This document shows, one piece after another, positions 7,664 to 16,692 of a stretch of DNA of 64,000 nt; within the stretch, counting starts at the first letter, position 1, and each line of letters opens with the position of its first letter. The DNA is taken from contig JACQWY010000017.1 of the NCBI GenBank assembly GCA_016209015.1, positions 1 through 64,000 on the forward strand, written 5' to 3'. Below the pieces are notes generated by a model. The model made no database searches. It worked only from the letters and a program-made list of their open reading frames with translations, and was not told where the DNA came from. Source of the DNA: Gammaproteobacteria bacterium. Its GTDB lineage: Bacteria; Pseudomonadota; Gammaproteobacteria; Ga0077536. A program made the translations under genes and the position numbers.

Positions 7664-8791
7664 ATGACTGCGCTCTATCAGAACATCGATCCCGAGGGCC
7701 TCCTCGAGTACTCCGTCGTCTACACCGATCGCGCCTTGAATCACATGTCGCGCACGTTCCAGGGCGTGATGAAGGAAATCTCGCGCATCCTGAAATCGGT
7801 CTACGGCGCGCAGGCCGCCGTGGTCGTGCCCGGCAGCGGCACGTTCGGCATGGAGGCGGTCGCGCGCCAGTTCGCGACGGGCAAGCGTTGCCTCGTCATC
7901 CGCAACGGCTGGTTCAGTTTCCGCTGGACGCAGATCTTCGACATGGGCGGCATTCCGTCCCGGTCGACCGTGCTGAAGGCGCGTCGGATCGGCGCGGACA
8001 GCCGCGCGCCGTTCGTGCCTGCGCCGATCGAGGAGGTCGTCGCGACGATCGAGCGCGAGAAGCCCGACGTCGTCTTCGCGCCGCACGTGGAGACCTCGGC
8101 CGGCATGATCCTGCCGCCGGACTATCTGCGCGCGGTAGGTGCCGCGGTACGCAAGGTCGGCGGACTGTTCGTCCTCGACTGCATCGCCTCCGGGACGATC
8201 TGGGTCGATATGCGCGACTGCAACGTCGACGTGCTCATCAGCGCGCCGCAGAAGGGTTGGAGCAGCTCGCCGTGCTGCGGGCTCGTGATGCTCGGCGAAC
8301 GCGCCCGCGAGCGCATCGACGGCACGACGAGCACGAGCTACGCCGCGGACCTGAAGAAGTGGCTGCAGATCATGGAAGCCTACGAGGGCGGCGCGCACGC
8401 CTATCACGCGACCATGCCGACGGACGGACTGCGCCGGCTCTGCGAGATGATGCTCGAGGCGGAGACGTTCGGCTTCGAGGAGCTGCGCGAGGCGCAGCAG
8501 TCGCTCGGCGACCGCGTGCGCGGGCTGCTCGCCGGCAAGGGCTTTCAGAGCGTCGCCGCGCCGGGCTTCGGCGCGCCGGGCGTGGTGGTGAGCTACACCG
8601 ACGATCCGGAAATTCAGAACGGCAAGAAGTTCGCGGCGACCGGGCTGCAGATCGCGGCCGGCGTGCCCCTGCAATGCGACGAGCCCGCGGACTTCCGCAC
8701 GTTCCGCGTCGGGCTCTTCGGCCTCGACAAGCTCATGAATGTCGATCGCACCGTCGCGAGCCTCGAAGCCGCGCTCGGGAAGCTCCGGTAG
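7664..8791 (+). CDS. Class V PLP-dependent aminotransferase
   Basis: A 375-residue fold-type I enzyme of the alanine/serine-glyoxylate aminotransferase group. VVVPGSGTFGMEAVARQF near residues 48-65 is the phosphate-binding region, LFVLDCIASG holds the aspartate that contacts the cofactor ring, and SAPQKGWSSSP presents Lys197 as the Schiff-base lysine. It probably moves an amino group between a small amino acid and glyoxylate or pyruvate; the exact pair is unclear, and 2-aminoethylphosphonate-type specificity cannot be excluded. It is monocistronic, with a hairpin after the stop. The 213 bases upstream hold the divergent yjbQ start and no other gene. Confidence 0.85.
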   Translation: MTALYQNIDPEGLLEYSVVYTDRALNHMSRTFQGVMKEISRILKSVYGAQAAVVVPGSGTFGMEAVARQFATGKRCLVIRNGWFSFRWTQIFDMGGIPSRSTVLKARRIGADSRAPFVPAPIEEVVATIEREKPDVVFAPHVETSAGMILPPDYLRAVGAAVRKVGGLFVLDCIASGTIWVDMRDCNVDVLISAPQKGWSSSPCCGLVMLGERARERIDGTTSTSYAADLKKWLQIMEAYEGGAHAYHATMPTDGLRRLCEMMLEAETFGFEELREAQQSLGDRVRGLLAGKGFQSVAAPGFGAPGVVVSYTDDPEIQNGKKFAATGLQIAAGVPLQCDEPADFRTFRVGLFGLDKLMNVDRTVASLEAALGKLR

Positions 8792-8811
8792 GAATCGTTT
8801 TCTCACCAATG

Positions 8812-8832
8812 GCGCGGCCGGACTGGCCGCGC
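8812..8832. terminator. Hairpin between convergent genes
   Basis: GCGCGGCC (8812-8819) pairs with GGCCGCGC (8825-8832) around a 5-base loop, followed on the plus strand by AATCTT. It lies between the ends of the aminotransferase and chemoreceptor genes. Confidence 0.5.
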
Positions 8833-8860
8833 AATCTTCCGAGAAGTGCGCCTCGGGCGC

Positions 8861-10438
8861 TTACAAACTGAACCGCTCCACGGCCCGCGTCAGCGAGCCC
8901 GACAGCGCCTGCAGCTCTATCGCCTTCACCACGCTCTCCTGGCTCGCGACGTTGTTGCGCTCGGTCAGGCGGGCCGTGATCTCCACGTTGTTCGCCACCG
9001 CCTCGCTCGCCAGGCGCTGTTCGCCGATGGAGCCCGCGATCGCGCTGATCGCATCGCTCGCCGTCACCACGGAATCATAAGTCTCCTTCAGTACGTCGGA
9101 GACGTGGCGCGCGATATCGTTGCTCGCCTGCAGCGAGGCGAGGCCGCCCTCGATCGACTGCGTGACGAGGCGCGATTGCGCGTTCAGGGTGCCGGTCATG
9201 TTCGCGATCTCGCGCGCCGAATGCGCCGAGCGTTCGGCGAGCGCGCGCACTTCGTCGGCGACGACCGCGAAGCCGCGACCCTGTTCGCCGGCGCGCGCGG
9301 CTTCGATCGCCGCGTTGAGCGCGAGCAGGTTCGTCTGTTCGGCGATCGACTGCACGTGCTGCGTCATGCCGGCGATGGATTCAGTGTGCTTGACGAATTC
9401 GCGAACGTGCTCGGCGATCGCGCCGACCGCCTCGCGTGAGAGATCGAGCTCGTGGCCGAGCTTGCGGATGCTGTCGCCGCCGGCGTGCGCACGCTCCATG
9501 CACTGTCCCGTGACGCGCATCGCATCGGCCGAGGTGTCGGCGATGCTCGCAATGCTGGTCGAGAGCTCTTCGATCGCGGCGGCCGTCGAGACGGCGGCAC
9601 CGCTCTGTTCGCCGGAGCTGTCCGCGACGTCCTGGGCCGAGCTCACGAGTGTCCGGGCGCTGACGGAGACTTCCTCCGAGCCCGCCCGGACGAGCGCCAC
9701 GACGTCGGCGATCTCGCCGATCATGCCGTTGACTGCGCCCGCGATTTGCGCGAGCTCGTCGTCGCCGTCGACCGGCAGACGTTGCCCGAGCGCGCCGCCG
9801 GCGACGATCTTCACCTGCCGCTGGATGCCGCCGAGCGCATTCGTGATGGACCTCGACAGCGTCGCGACCATCGCGACGAGCAGCACGATCACGAACACGA
9901 TCGCCGGCACGCTCGTCCACAGCGTGCGGCTCGCGACCTGCGCGGCGTGGGCGTTCGCGCTGTCGACGTCGGCGACGCGTGCCGTGACGAAGGCGTCGAG
10001 TGCGGTGATGAACGGCTGGAACTGGCCCTGGTAGATCGGTGTGACCTTCGCGGCCGCGGCCTTGGGATCGGTCTGCGCGAGCGCGAGGTTCGCCTGGCTC
10101 GCGTCGTGATAGCCCTTCCACTGCGCGAGCAGACGTTCGAACTCGGCTTTGACTTCCGGCCGCTTGATCGTCGCGAGCGCCTCCGCGCCGTTCGTCGCGA
10201 ACGCCTGCTCGGCGGCGGCGAGGAATTTCGCGGACTCCGCGTTCGCGGGATCCGCGGCCGCGGTGAACGCGGCGAGCGCCTTCAGATCGAGCACCACGCG
10301 CAAGTAGCTCTCGCGGCGATGTACCGCGTCTTCGGCTTTCGTCATCTGGTCGAGGCCGAAGCCGATGGAGGTGAGGACCAGCGCGAGCGCAATGGCGGTG
10401 ATGGCCAGCAACGCGTGGAGGCGGCTCTTGATGGTCAT
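8861..10438 (-). CDS. Methyl-accepting chemotaxis protein
   Basis: A 525-residue chemoreceptor. It has a membrane segment at about 7-29, a periplasmic helical region of some 145 residues rich in Ala/Lys (about 30-173), a second membrane segment at about 174-194, a HAMP domain (195-247) and a long cytoplasmic coiled coil. The highly conserved hairpin tip reads [20 protein letters not shown] followed by [16 protein letters not shown]. The sensor region looks like a four-helix bundle but the ligand is unknown. No NWETF-type CheR tether is seen at the end. AGGAAG lies 6 bases before ATG. No other chemotaxis genes are nearby, so it must work with a distant CheA/CheW set. Confidence 0.92.
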   Translation of the reverse strand: MTIKSRLHALLAITAIALALVLTSIGFGLDQMTKAEDAVHRRESYLRVVLDLKALAAFTAAADPANAESAKFLAAAEQAFATNGAEALATIKRPEVKAEFERLLAQWKGYHDASQANLALAQTDPKAAAAKVTPIYQGQFQPFITALDAFVTARVADVDSANAHAAQVASRTLWTSVPAIVFVIVLLVAMVATLSRSITNALGGIQRQVKIVAGGALGQRLPVDGDDELAQIAGAVNGMIGEIADVVALVRAGSEEVSVSARTLVSSAQDVADSSGEQSGAAVSTAAAIEELSTSIASIADTSADAMRVTGQCMERAHAGGDSIRKLGHELDLSREAVGAIAEHVREFVKHTESIAGMTQHVQSIAEQTNLLALNAAIEAARAGEQGRGFAVVADEVRALAERSAHSAREIANMTGTLNAQSRLVTQSIEGGLASLQASNDIARHVSDVLKETYDSVVTASDAISAIAGSIGEQRLASEAVANNVEITARLTERNNVASQESVVKAIELQALSGSLTRAVERFSL

Positions 10439-10564
10439 GATGGCTTCCTATGTTCTGAGCGGCGGCCGTTCTGAGGGCGCCGGTCCGGACGGCTCGAGCG
10501 GCCCGGGTCGTCCGTGTCATCGGCCCGGGCGGGCCCGGACTTGAACGCTGGAAGGCGCGGAAAT

Positions 10565-10591
10565 CTCCCGGCCGCGCAGGGCGGCCGGGAG
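10565..10591 (-). terminator. GC-rich hairpin after the acyl-CoA dehydrogenase gene
   Basis: CTCCCGGCCGC (10565-10575) pairs perfectly with GCGGCCGGGAG (10581-10591), loop of 5. On the minus strand it begins 29 bases after the stop of the acyl-CoA dehydrogenase gene and is followed by ATTT only, so termination strength is uncertain. Confidence 0.5.
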
Positions 10592-10619
10592 CAGCGGCGC
10601 GGGGAGCAGCGGCGGCCGG

Positions 10620-11825
10620 TTACTCGGCGTAACGTTTGATGATCTGCTTGCCGAGCGCCATCATGTGGACCTGATCCGGGCCGTCGGCCTGACGGCACCA
10701 GCGGGCGTAACTGAAGGCTTCCGCCATGAACCAGTCCGAGGTGAAACCGCCCGCGCCGTGCATCTGCATGCAGCGGTCGATGACGCGCTGGGCCATGAGC
10801 GGCACGGTGATTTTCGCGGCCGCGATGAGGTCGCGGGCGTCCTTGGGGCCGACCTCGTCCATGCGCTGGGCGGTCTTCAAGGTCAGCAGGCGGGCCTGCT
10901 CGACTTCGCAGAACGATTTCGCGATGTCCTCGCGGATCGACTGGTGTTCGGCAATCTTCTTGCCGAACGTGGTGCGCGAGACGACGCGCTTACAGGCGAT
11001 TTCGATCGCGCGCTGGGCGCAGCCGATGAGGCGCATGCAGTGGTGGATGCGGCCCGGGCCGAGGCGGCCCTGCGCGATCTCGAAGCCGCGGCCGTCGCCG
11101 AGCAGGATGTTCTCCGCCGGCACGCGCACGTTGTCGAAGATCACCTCGGCGTGGCCCTGCGGCGCGTCGTCGTAACCGAATGTCGTCAGCGCGCGGACGA
11201 TCTTCAGGCCGGGGGTGTCGCGCGGCACGAGGATCTGGCTCTGCTGGAGGTGGACGTTCGGATTGTCGGGATCGGATTTGCCCATCACGATGAAGATCTG
11301 CGTGCGTTCGTACATCGCGTTCGTGATGAACCACTTGCGGCCGTTGATCACGTACTCGTCACCCTCGCGGCGGATCGAGGTGCGGACGTTCGTCGCGTCG
11401 CTCGAGGCGACCTCGGGCTCGGTCATCGCGTAGGAGCTGCGGATTTCACCCGCGAGCAGCGGCTTCAGCCAGCGTTCCTGCTGCGCGGGCGTGCCGTACT
11501 TCATGAATACTTCCATGTTGCCGGTGTCCGGCGCGTTGCAGTTGAACACCTCCGGCGACCACAGCACGCGGCCCATGATCTCGGCGAGCGGCGCGTAGTC
11601 GGCGTTCTTCAGCCCGCCGTGCGAGGCCGGCACGAACAGGTTCCACAGGCCCTCGGCGCGCGCTTTCTGCTTCAGCTCCTCCATCAACGGCACGGTGCCG
11701 AAGCGGTTCGAAGCCGCATTCAGCTCCTCGTAGTAGCGGTGCTCGTGCGGATAGACGTGCTTGTCCATGAAGGCGATGAGCTGATCGCGCAACTGATCGG
11801 GCGTGCCGTGGATTTCTGCGTACAT
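10620..11825 (-). CDS. Acyl-CoA dehydrogenase (ACAD10/11-like)
   Basis: A 401-residue acyl-CoA dehydrogenase. The long N-terminal helices ([21 protein letters not shown]), the segment [20 protein letters not shown] that contacts FAD, the [11 protein letters not shown] strand and the C-terminal [20 protein letters not shown] are typical of the ACAD10/11 branch, which often handles long or hydroxylated acyl chains. It would feed electrons to ETF. GGAGAG is 8 bases upstream of ATG. It is transcribed away from the DUF1015 gene, sharing a 180-base promoter region, and ends ahead of a GC hairpin. No partner phosphotransferase gene adjoins it. Confidence 0.9.
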   Translation of the reverse strand: MYAEIHGTPDQLRDQLIAFMDKHVYPHEHRYYEELNAASNRFGTVPLMEELKQKARAEGLWNLFVPASHGGLKNADYAPLAEIMGRVLWSPEVFNCNAPDTGNMEVFMKYGTPAQQERWLKPLLAGEIRSSYAMTEPEVASSDATNVRTSIRREGDEYVINGRKWFITNAMYERTQIFIVMGKSDPDNPNVHLQQSQILVPRDTPGLKIVRALTTFGYDDAPQGHAEVIFDNVRVPAENILLGDGRGFEIAQGRLGPGRIHHCMRLIGCAQRAIEIACKRVVSRTTFGKKIAEHQSIREDIAKSFCEVEQARLLTLKTAQRMDEVGPKDARDLIAAAKITVPLMAQRVIDRCMQMHGAGGFTSDWFMAEAFSYARWCRQADGPDQVHMMALGKQIIKRYAE

Positions 11826-11970
11826 GAGCGAACTCTCCAGTCGTTGGTGTCCGCCCGCGACGGGCGGCGTGGTGCAGGATGGGCCGGCGCCTGCCGGCGG
11901 GCTCGGCGCGGCGCAGGTCGGGATTATACGGGCTCGTCGCGCCCGTGCGGTCGCGGCCGGCGTCCGCTGC

Positions 11971-11976
11971 TAGAAT
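11971..11976 (+). promoter_or_regulatory. Possible -10 element of the DUF1015 gene
   Basis: TAGAAT stands 30 bases before the ATG at 12006, a good place for a sigma-70 -10 box, but no clear TTGACA-like partner is seen upstream. Confidence 0.3.
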
Positions 11977-12005
11977 CCGGGCTTTGCCGAAGCAGAGTGT
12001 GCCCG

Positions 12006-13247
12006 ATGACCGCGTCCCTGATCCGTCCTTTCGCGGCGCTGCGACCGAGCGCCGAACGCGCCGCGGAAGTCGCCGCGCCGCCCTACGACGTCCTGAGCTC
12101 GGAGGAAGCGCGCGAGCGCGCGGCCGGCAAGCCCTGGAGCTTCCTGCACGTCTCGAAGCCCGAGATCGATCTGCCGCCGGAAACCGACCCTCATGCGCCC
12201 GCGGTCTACGCGAAAGGCGCCGAGAATCTCGCCCGCATGCGCTCCGCCGGGGTGCTGCTGCGCGATCCGGTGCCGGGCTATTACGTCTACCGGCTCGCGA
12301 TGGGCACGCACGTCCAGACCGGCCTCGCCGTCGCGGCCTCGGTCGCCGCCTACGACACGAACCGCATCCGCAAGCACGAGTTCACGCGTCCCGACAAGGA
12401 GGACGATCGCGTCCGCAACATCGAGGCGCTGAACGCCGAGACGGGTCCCGTGCTGCTCGCCTATCCGGAGTCACCCGAGATCGACGCGCTGATCGCCGGC
12501 GTGAGCGCGGGCGAGCCGGAGTTCGACCTCGTCGCCGACACCGGCGTGCGGCACACGGTGTGGAAAGCGGACGACTTCGCGATAATCGAGGCCTTCACCC
12601 GCGCCTTCGAAGCGCTGCCCGCGCTCTACATCGCGGACGGTCACCATCGCTCCGCCGCCGCCTCGCGCGTCGCCGCCGCGCGCCGCGCCGCGGGTGCCGG
12701 GCCGGGGGCGAGCCACGAGGCGTTCCTCGCCGTCGCCTTCCCGCATCACGAAATGCAAATCCTGCCCTACAACCGCCTCGTCGCGGATCTGAACGGGCTG
12801 AGCGTCGAGGCTTTCCTCGATGCGGTGGCGGAGAAGTTCGACGTCTCATCCGCCGCCGCGGCGGTCGCGCCGGCACTGCCCGGCGAGTTCGGCATGCTGC
12901 TCGGCGCGCAGTGGTACCGGCTCGCGATCAAGGCGAACTTCGTGCCGGCCGGCGATCCGGTCGCGCGCCTCGACGTGAGCCTGCTCGCCGATCATCTGCT
13001 CGCGCCGGTGCTCGGGATCGCGGATCCGCGCCGCGACGAGCGCATCGATTTCGTGGGCGGCATCCGCGGCCTCGCCGAGCTCGAACGGCGCGTCGCCGGT
13101 GGCGAGGCGGTGCTCGCGTTCTCGATGTTCCCGACACGGATGGCGGATCTGATGGCGGTCGCCGATGCGCTCGAGGTCATGCCGCCGAAGTCGACGTGGT
13201 TCGAGCCGAAGCTCGCGGACGGGCCGCTGAGTCACGTGCTGGATTGA
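12006..13247 (+). CDS. DUF1015 family protein
   Basis: A 413-residue protein that matches DUF1015 from end to end: it begins IRPFAALRPS, has PYDVLSSEEARE (about 27-38), the FLHVSKPEIDLP segment, and the family hallmark YIADGHHRSAAA with Asp211, His213, His214 and Arg215. The function is not established; in other genomes DUF1015 genes often lie beside serine biosynthesis genes, but not here. The open frame continues far upstream, yet that part is only the antisense of the acyl-CoA dehydrogenase, and the conserved N-terminus sets the start at 12006. Its stop is followed by a palindromic repeat. Confidence 0.88.
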   Translation: MTASLIRPFAALRPSAERAAEVAAPPYDVLSSEEARERAAGKPWSFLHVSKPEIDLPPETDPHAPAVYAKGAENLARMRSAGVLLRDPVPGYYVYRLAMGTHVQTGLAVAASVAAYDTNRIRKHEFTRPDKEDDRVRNIEALNAETGPVLLAYPESPEIDALIAGVSAGEPEFDLVADTGVRHTVWKADDFAIIEAFTRAFEALPALYIADGHHRSAAASRVAAARRAAGAGPGASHEAFLAVAFPHHEMQILPYNRLVADLNGLSVEAFLDAVAEKFDVSSAAAAVAPALPGEFGMLLGAQWYRLAIKANFVPAGDPVARLDVSLLADHLLAPVLGIADPRRDERIDFVGGIRGLAELERRVAGGEAVLAFSMFPTRMADLMAVADALEVMPPKSTWFEPKLADGPLSHVLD

Positions 13248-13270
13248 GGGAGGCGCCGGATCTCGCCGTC

Positions 13271-13380
13271 GTCGGTCCGATTGGCCGAAGGCGTAATCGG
13301 ACGTTCCGCGCCTGCCGCGTCGACACGCCCACGACGGGAGAGGAACGTCCGATTACGCTTACGCTAATCGGACCTACGAA
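13271..13380. repeat. GTAGGTCCGATTA palindrome, copy 1
   Basis: GTCGGTCCGATTGGCCGAAG at the left and CGCTAATCGGACCTACG at the right form imperfect arms; inner arms read GTAATCGGACGTTCC and GGAACGTCCGATTAC. It separates the convergent ends of the DUF1015 gene and the ThDP enzyme gene. Other copies: 55819-55920 and 61742-61831. Confidence 0.85.
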
Positions 13381-13389
13381 GATCCCTCG

Positions 13390-15042
13390 CTATTTCTTCG
13401 TCAGCCATTCGAACTTCTGCGGCTTCCTTCCCGCCTTCGGATCGATCATGACATTGACGAGCGTCGGCACGTCGGAGGCGAGCGCGGCTTTGAGCGCGGA
13501 CTTCAGCGCTTCCGGCGTCGTCACGAACCAGCCCTTGCCGCCGAACGCCTCGATCACTTTCTCGTAGCGCGCGTTCGGCGTGTAGACGTGCGGCAGCGGC
13601 GGATTCGTGAGCTCGTCTAGGCCGCCGGTGATGCCGTTGTTGTTCACGACGATGAACGTGATTGGCAGCTTGTAGCGGCAGGCGGTCTCGACTTCCATGC
13701 CGCTGAAGCCGAACGCGGAGTCGCCTTCCAGGCAGACGACCTTGCGGCCGGGATTCAGCGTCGCGGCGGCGATCGCGAACGCGAGGCCGACGCCCATCGT
13801 GCCGAAGCTGCCGGCGTCGAGGCGCAGACGCGGCGCGAAATTCGGCAGCACGCCGCGGCCGATGTCCATGGTGTTCGCGCCTTCCGAGCACAGGAAGGCA
13901 TCGCGCGGCATGGCCTCGCGGATTTCGCGCATGACGCGGTAGTAGCCCATCGGCACGCCATCGTCGTTCATCATCGCTTCGACCTGGCGCTGGTTCTGCG
14001 CGATGCTCGCGCCGAGCTTCGTCCACCATTCCGAATCGCGCGCGAACTGCCAGGGCTCGGCGGCGAGCGCCGCGTTCATCTGGCCGAGGATCGCGCCCGC
14101 ATCGCCGACGAGGGCGGCCTCGGTCGGAACGTTCGTGCCGATCTCCTCGGCCGCGACATCGAGCTGCACGATGCGCACATCCTTCGCGAAGCGCGGCGGC
14201 AGACCGAAATGCAGGATCCAGTTGAGTCTCGCGCCGACGAGGAAGACGACGTCCGCTTCGGCGAGCGCGAGCGAGCGCGCGGGCGCGACGGAGAGCGCGT
14301 GATCGTCGGGCAGCACGCCCTTGCCCATGGGCGAGGCGAGGAAGGGCAGGCGCGTCGCCTCGACGAAGCGGCGCACTTCGACCTCGGCGCGCGCGTAGGC
14401 CGCGCCCTTGCCGACGACGACGAGCGGACGCTGCGCCGAGCGCAGCGCCGCGAGCGCGCGATCGATCGCGGCCGGATCGGCGAGGCTCTTCGGGGCGTCG
14501 GGGCTGCGCGGCGACCAGGCGATCGTCGCTTCGTCCGCCGTGCCGCTGATGATGTCGTTCGGCAGATCGACGTACACGGCACCCGGCCGGCCGTAGAGCG
14601 CCGTGCGCGTCGCCTTCTCGAGATATTCGGGCACGCGCGCGACGCTGTCGGGCCGCGTCGCGAGCTTCACGAACGGCCGCGCGGCCTCGATCTGCGGCGC
14701 TTCCTGGAAACCGCCGCGTTCGTTCTGATAGGTGTCGTTCGCGCCGCCGAGGAGCATCATCGGCCAGCAGTTCGCCCAGGCGTTCGAGAGTCCCGCGATG
14801 CCGTGGATCATGCCCGGGCCCGAGACCGTCACGCAGGTGCCGGGCCGCCCCGTGAGGTAACCGGCCGCACCCGCGGCGTAGCTCGCGGCCTGCTCGTTGC
14901 GGAAGCCGTAGAAGCGCAGGCCTTCGCGCTGCAATTCCTCCGCGAGATCCATCACCGGAAAGCCGACGACGCCGAACACGACGTCGATGCCCTGCCGCTT
15001 GAGGCTGCGCGCGATTACGGTGGTCCCCTTGATGTCGGCCAT
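13390..15042 (-). CDS. ThDP-dependent oxalyl-CoA decarboxylase / 2-hydroxyacyl-CoA lyase family enzyme
   Basis: A 550-residue thiamine diphosphate enzyme of the acetohydroxyacid synthase fold. Glu50 (FRNEQAASYAAGAAGY) is the catalytic cofactor glutamate. The central nucleotide-like domain follows, and the C-terminal half carries the ThDP/magnesium motif from GDSAFGFSGMEVE (about 440) to VVNNN (about 465-469). The overall pattern fits oxalyl-CoA decarboxylase and the related 2-hydroxyacyl-CoA lyases better than acetolactate synthase. No formyl-CoA:oxalate CoA-transferase is adjacent, so a lyase acting on a 2-hydroxyacyl-CoA (releasing formyl-CoA) is equally possible. GGAGAAAAG precedes ATG 15042. 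The upstream spacer is a repeat shared with the divergent hss gene. Confidence 0.8.
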   Translation of the reverse strand: MADIKGTTVIARSLKRQGIDVVFGVVGFPVMDLAEELQREGLRFYGFRNEQAASYAAGAAGYLTGRPGTCVTVSGPGMIHGIAGLSNAWANCWPMMLLGGANDTYQNERGGFQEAPQIEAARPFVKLATRPDSVARVPEYLEKATRTALYGRPGAVYVDLPNDIISGTADEATIAWSPRSPDAPKSLADPAAIDRALAALRSAQRPLVVVGKGAAYARAEVEVRRFVEATRLPFLASPMGKGVLPDDHALSVAPARSLALAEADVVFLVGARLNWILHFGLPPRFAKDVRIVQLDVAAEEIGTNVPTEAALVGDAGAILGQMNAALAAEPWQFARDSEWWTKLGASIAQNQRQVEAMMNDDGVPMGYYRVMREIREAMPRDAFLCSEGANTMDIGRGVLPNFAPRLRLDAGSFGTMGVGLAFAIAAATLNPGRKVVCLEGDSAFGFSGMEVETACRYKLPITFIVVNNNGITGGLDELTNPPLPHVYTPNARYEKVIEAFGGKGWFVTTPEALKSALKAALASDVPTLVNVMIDPKAGRKPQKFEWLTKK

Positions 15043-15079
15043 GCGCTTTTCTCCGTCTGCAGGTATTCTTGCCGCCCGA

Positions 15080-15189
15080 GTTATCCACCGGGGTCGGAGG
15101 GATTTATTTTCCCGAGACGTCACGTGCCGGTCGGCACCGGACGTTGACATCCGGCTGAAGGAAAGTCCCTCCGACCCCTGTTGATAAGT
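15080..15189. repeat. GGGGTCGGAGGG palindrome, copy 3
   Basis: GTTATCCACCGGGGTCGGAG at the left and CCTCCGACCCCTGTTGATAA at the right, with a longer centre that contains a second small hairpin (GTGCCGGTCGGCAC). It fills most of the 188-base divergent spacer between the ThDP enzyme and homospermidine synthase, so it lies inside or beside both promoters. Confidence 0.8.
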
Positions 15190-15230
15190 CGCTGGATGAT
15201 ACACCGCTCCAACGTATTGCGAGGCCCTCG

Positions 15231-16661
15231 ATGACCCAGACCGCTCCCGCCACCGTGCACACCCGCTTCAACGGCCGACTCGTCTTCGTCGGCTTCGGCA
15301 GCATCGGGCAGGGCGTCCTGCCGCTCATCCTGCGCCACGTCGGTGAGCTGCCCACCTCGCGCATGACGATCATCACCGGTGACGACGCCGGTCAGGCCGA
15401 AGCCGAGCGTTATGGCATCACGTTCCGCGTCGAGCCGCTGACGCGCGAGAACTATCGCGGGATCCTCACGCCGCTCGTCGGCCCCGGTGATTTCCTGCTG
15501 AATCTCTCCGTCGACGTCTCGAGCGTGGCGCTGATCGAATTCGCACGCGAGCGCGGCGCACTCTACCTCGACACCTGCATCGAGCCCTGGCCGGGCGGTT
15601 ACACGGACCCGAACGTCCCGCCGTCGCTGCGCTCGAACTACGCGCTGCGCGAGAGTGCGCTCGAGGTGCGACGCAAGCACGGGGCGAACGGGCCGACCGC
15701 GGTCATCACCCATGGCGCGAACCCGGGGCTCGTCTCGCACTTCGTGAAGCAGGCCTTGCTGAACGTCGCGGCCGACCTCGGCATCGCGGCCGGCGTACCG
15801 GCGACGCGCGAGGCCTGGGCCGCGCTCGCGGCGCGGGCCGGCGTGAAAGTCGTGCACATCGCCGAGCGCGACACGCAGACACCGAGCGTTCCGAAAGCCC
15901 CGGGCGAATTCGTGAACACCTGGTCCGTCGACGGCTTCGTCTCCGAGGGGTCGCAGCCCGCGGAGCTCGGCTGGGGATCGCACGAGCGCCACTTCCCGGC
16001 GGACGGCCGCCGTCACGATTTCGGGCCGGGCAGCGCAATCTATCTCATGCAGCCCGGCGCCGGCACGAAAGTGCGGAGCTGGACGCCGCAGGAGGGTTTC
16101 TATCACGGCTTCCTCATCACGCACGGCGAGTCGATCTCGATCTCCGATTACTACACCGTGAAGGACGGCGAGACCGTGCGCTATCGCCCGACGGTGCACT
16201 ATGCCTACCACCCCGCCGACAGCGCCGTGCTCTCCGTGCACGAGTTCGCGGGGCGCAACTGGCGCCTGCAGGAGCAGAAGCGCATCCTCATGGACGAGAT
16301 CGTCTCCGGCATCGACGAGCTGGGCGTGCTGCTCGCAGGCCATGCGAAGAACGCCTACTGGTACGGCTCGCAGCTCTCGATCGACGAGGCCCGCGCGCTC
16401 GCGCCCTACAACAGCGCGACGAGCCTGCAGGTCACGGTCGGCGTGCTCGCCGGCATGATCTGGGCGATGGAGAATCCGGACCGCGGCGTCGTCGAGCCGG
16501 ACGAGATGGACTTCCAGCGCGTGCTCGAGATCTGCATGCCCTACCTCGGCCCGGTCGTCGGCGAATACACGGACTGGACGCCGCTGTTCGATCGCGGCTG
16601 GCTGTTCCCGGAGGATCTCGACGCGAGCGATCCCTGGCAGTTCAAGAACATCAGAGTCTGA
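15231..16661 (+). CDS. hss: Homospermidine synthase
   Basis: A 476-residue enzyme of the saccharopine dehydrogenase-like fold that makes sym-homospermidine from putrescine with NAD as a bound cofactor. The N-terminal Rossmann motif FVGFGSIGQGVLPLI (about 18-32), the strand LYLDTCIEPWPGGY and the NPGLVSHFVKQAL helix are diagnostic for bacterial HSS, and the length agrees. Homospermidine synthase is common in alphaproteobacteria and patchy in gammaproteobacteria. The start lies 41 bases after a repeat; no strong ribosome site is seen, but the conserved region begins within 15 residues. It is followed after 31 bases by an aldo/keto reductase on the same strand. Confidence 0.92.
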   Translation: MTQTAPATVHTRFNGRLVFVGFGSIGQGVLPLILRHVGELPTSRMTIITGDDAGQAEAERYGITFRVEPLTRENYRGILTPLVGPGDFLLNLSVDVSSVALIEFARERGALYLDTCIEPWPGGYTDPNVPPSLRSNYALRESALEVRRKHGANGPTAVITHGANPGLVSHFVKQALLNVAADLGIAAGVPATREAWAALAARAGVKVVHIAERDTQTPSVPKAPGEFVNTWSVDGFVSEGSQPAELGWGSHERHFPADGRRHDFGPGSAIYLMQPGAGTKVRSWTPQEGFYHGFLITHGESISISDYYTVKDGETVRYRPTVHYAYHPADSAVLSVHEFAGRNWRLQEQKRILMDEIVSGIDELGVLLAGHAKNAYWYGSQLSIDEARALAPYNSATSLQVTVGVLAGMIWAMENPDRGVVEPDEMDFQRVLEICMPYLGPVVGEYTDWTPLFDRGWLFPEDLDASDPWQFKNIRV

Positions 16662-16692
16662 CGCGCGTCCCGCACTCGGCGCCCATGCCGAC

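Noticed and set aside
10665-12005. Upstream extension of the DUF1015 frame over about 450 codons
   Set aside because: It is antisense to the acyl-CoA dehydrogenase at 10620-11825; the conserved DUF1015 start is at 12006.
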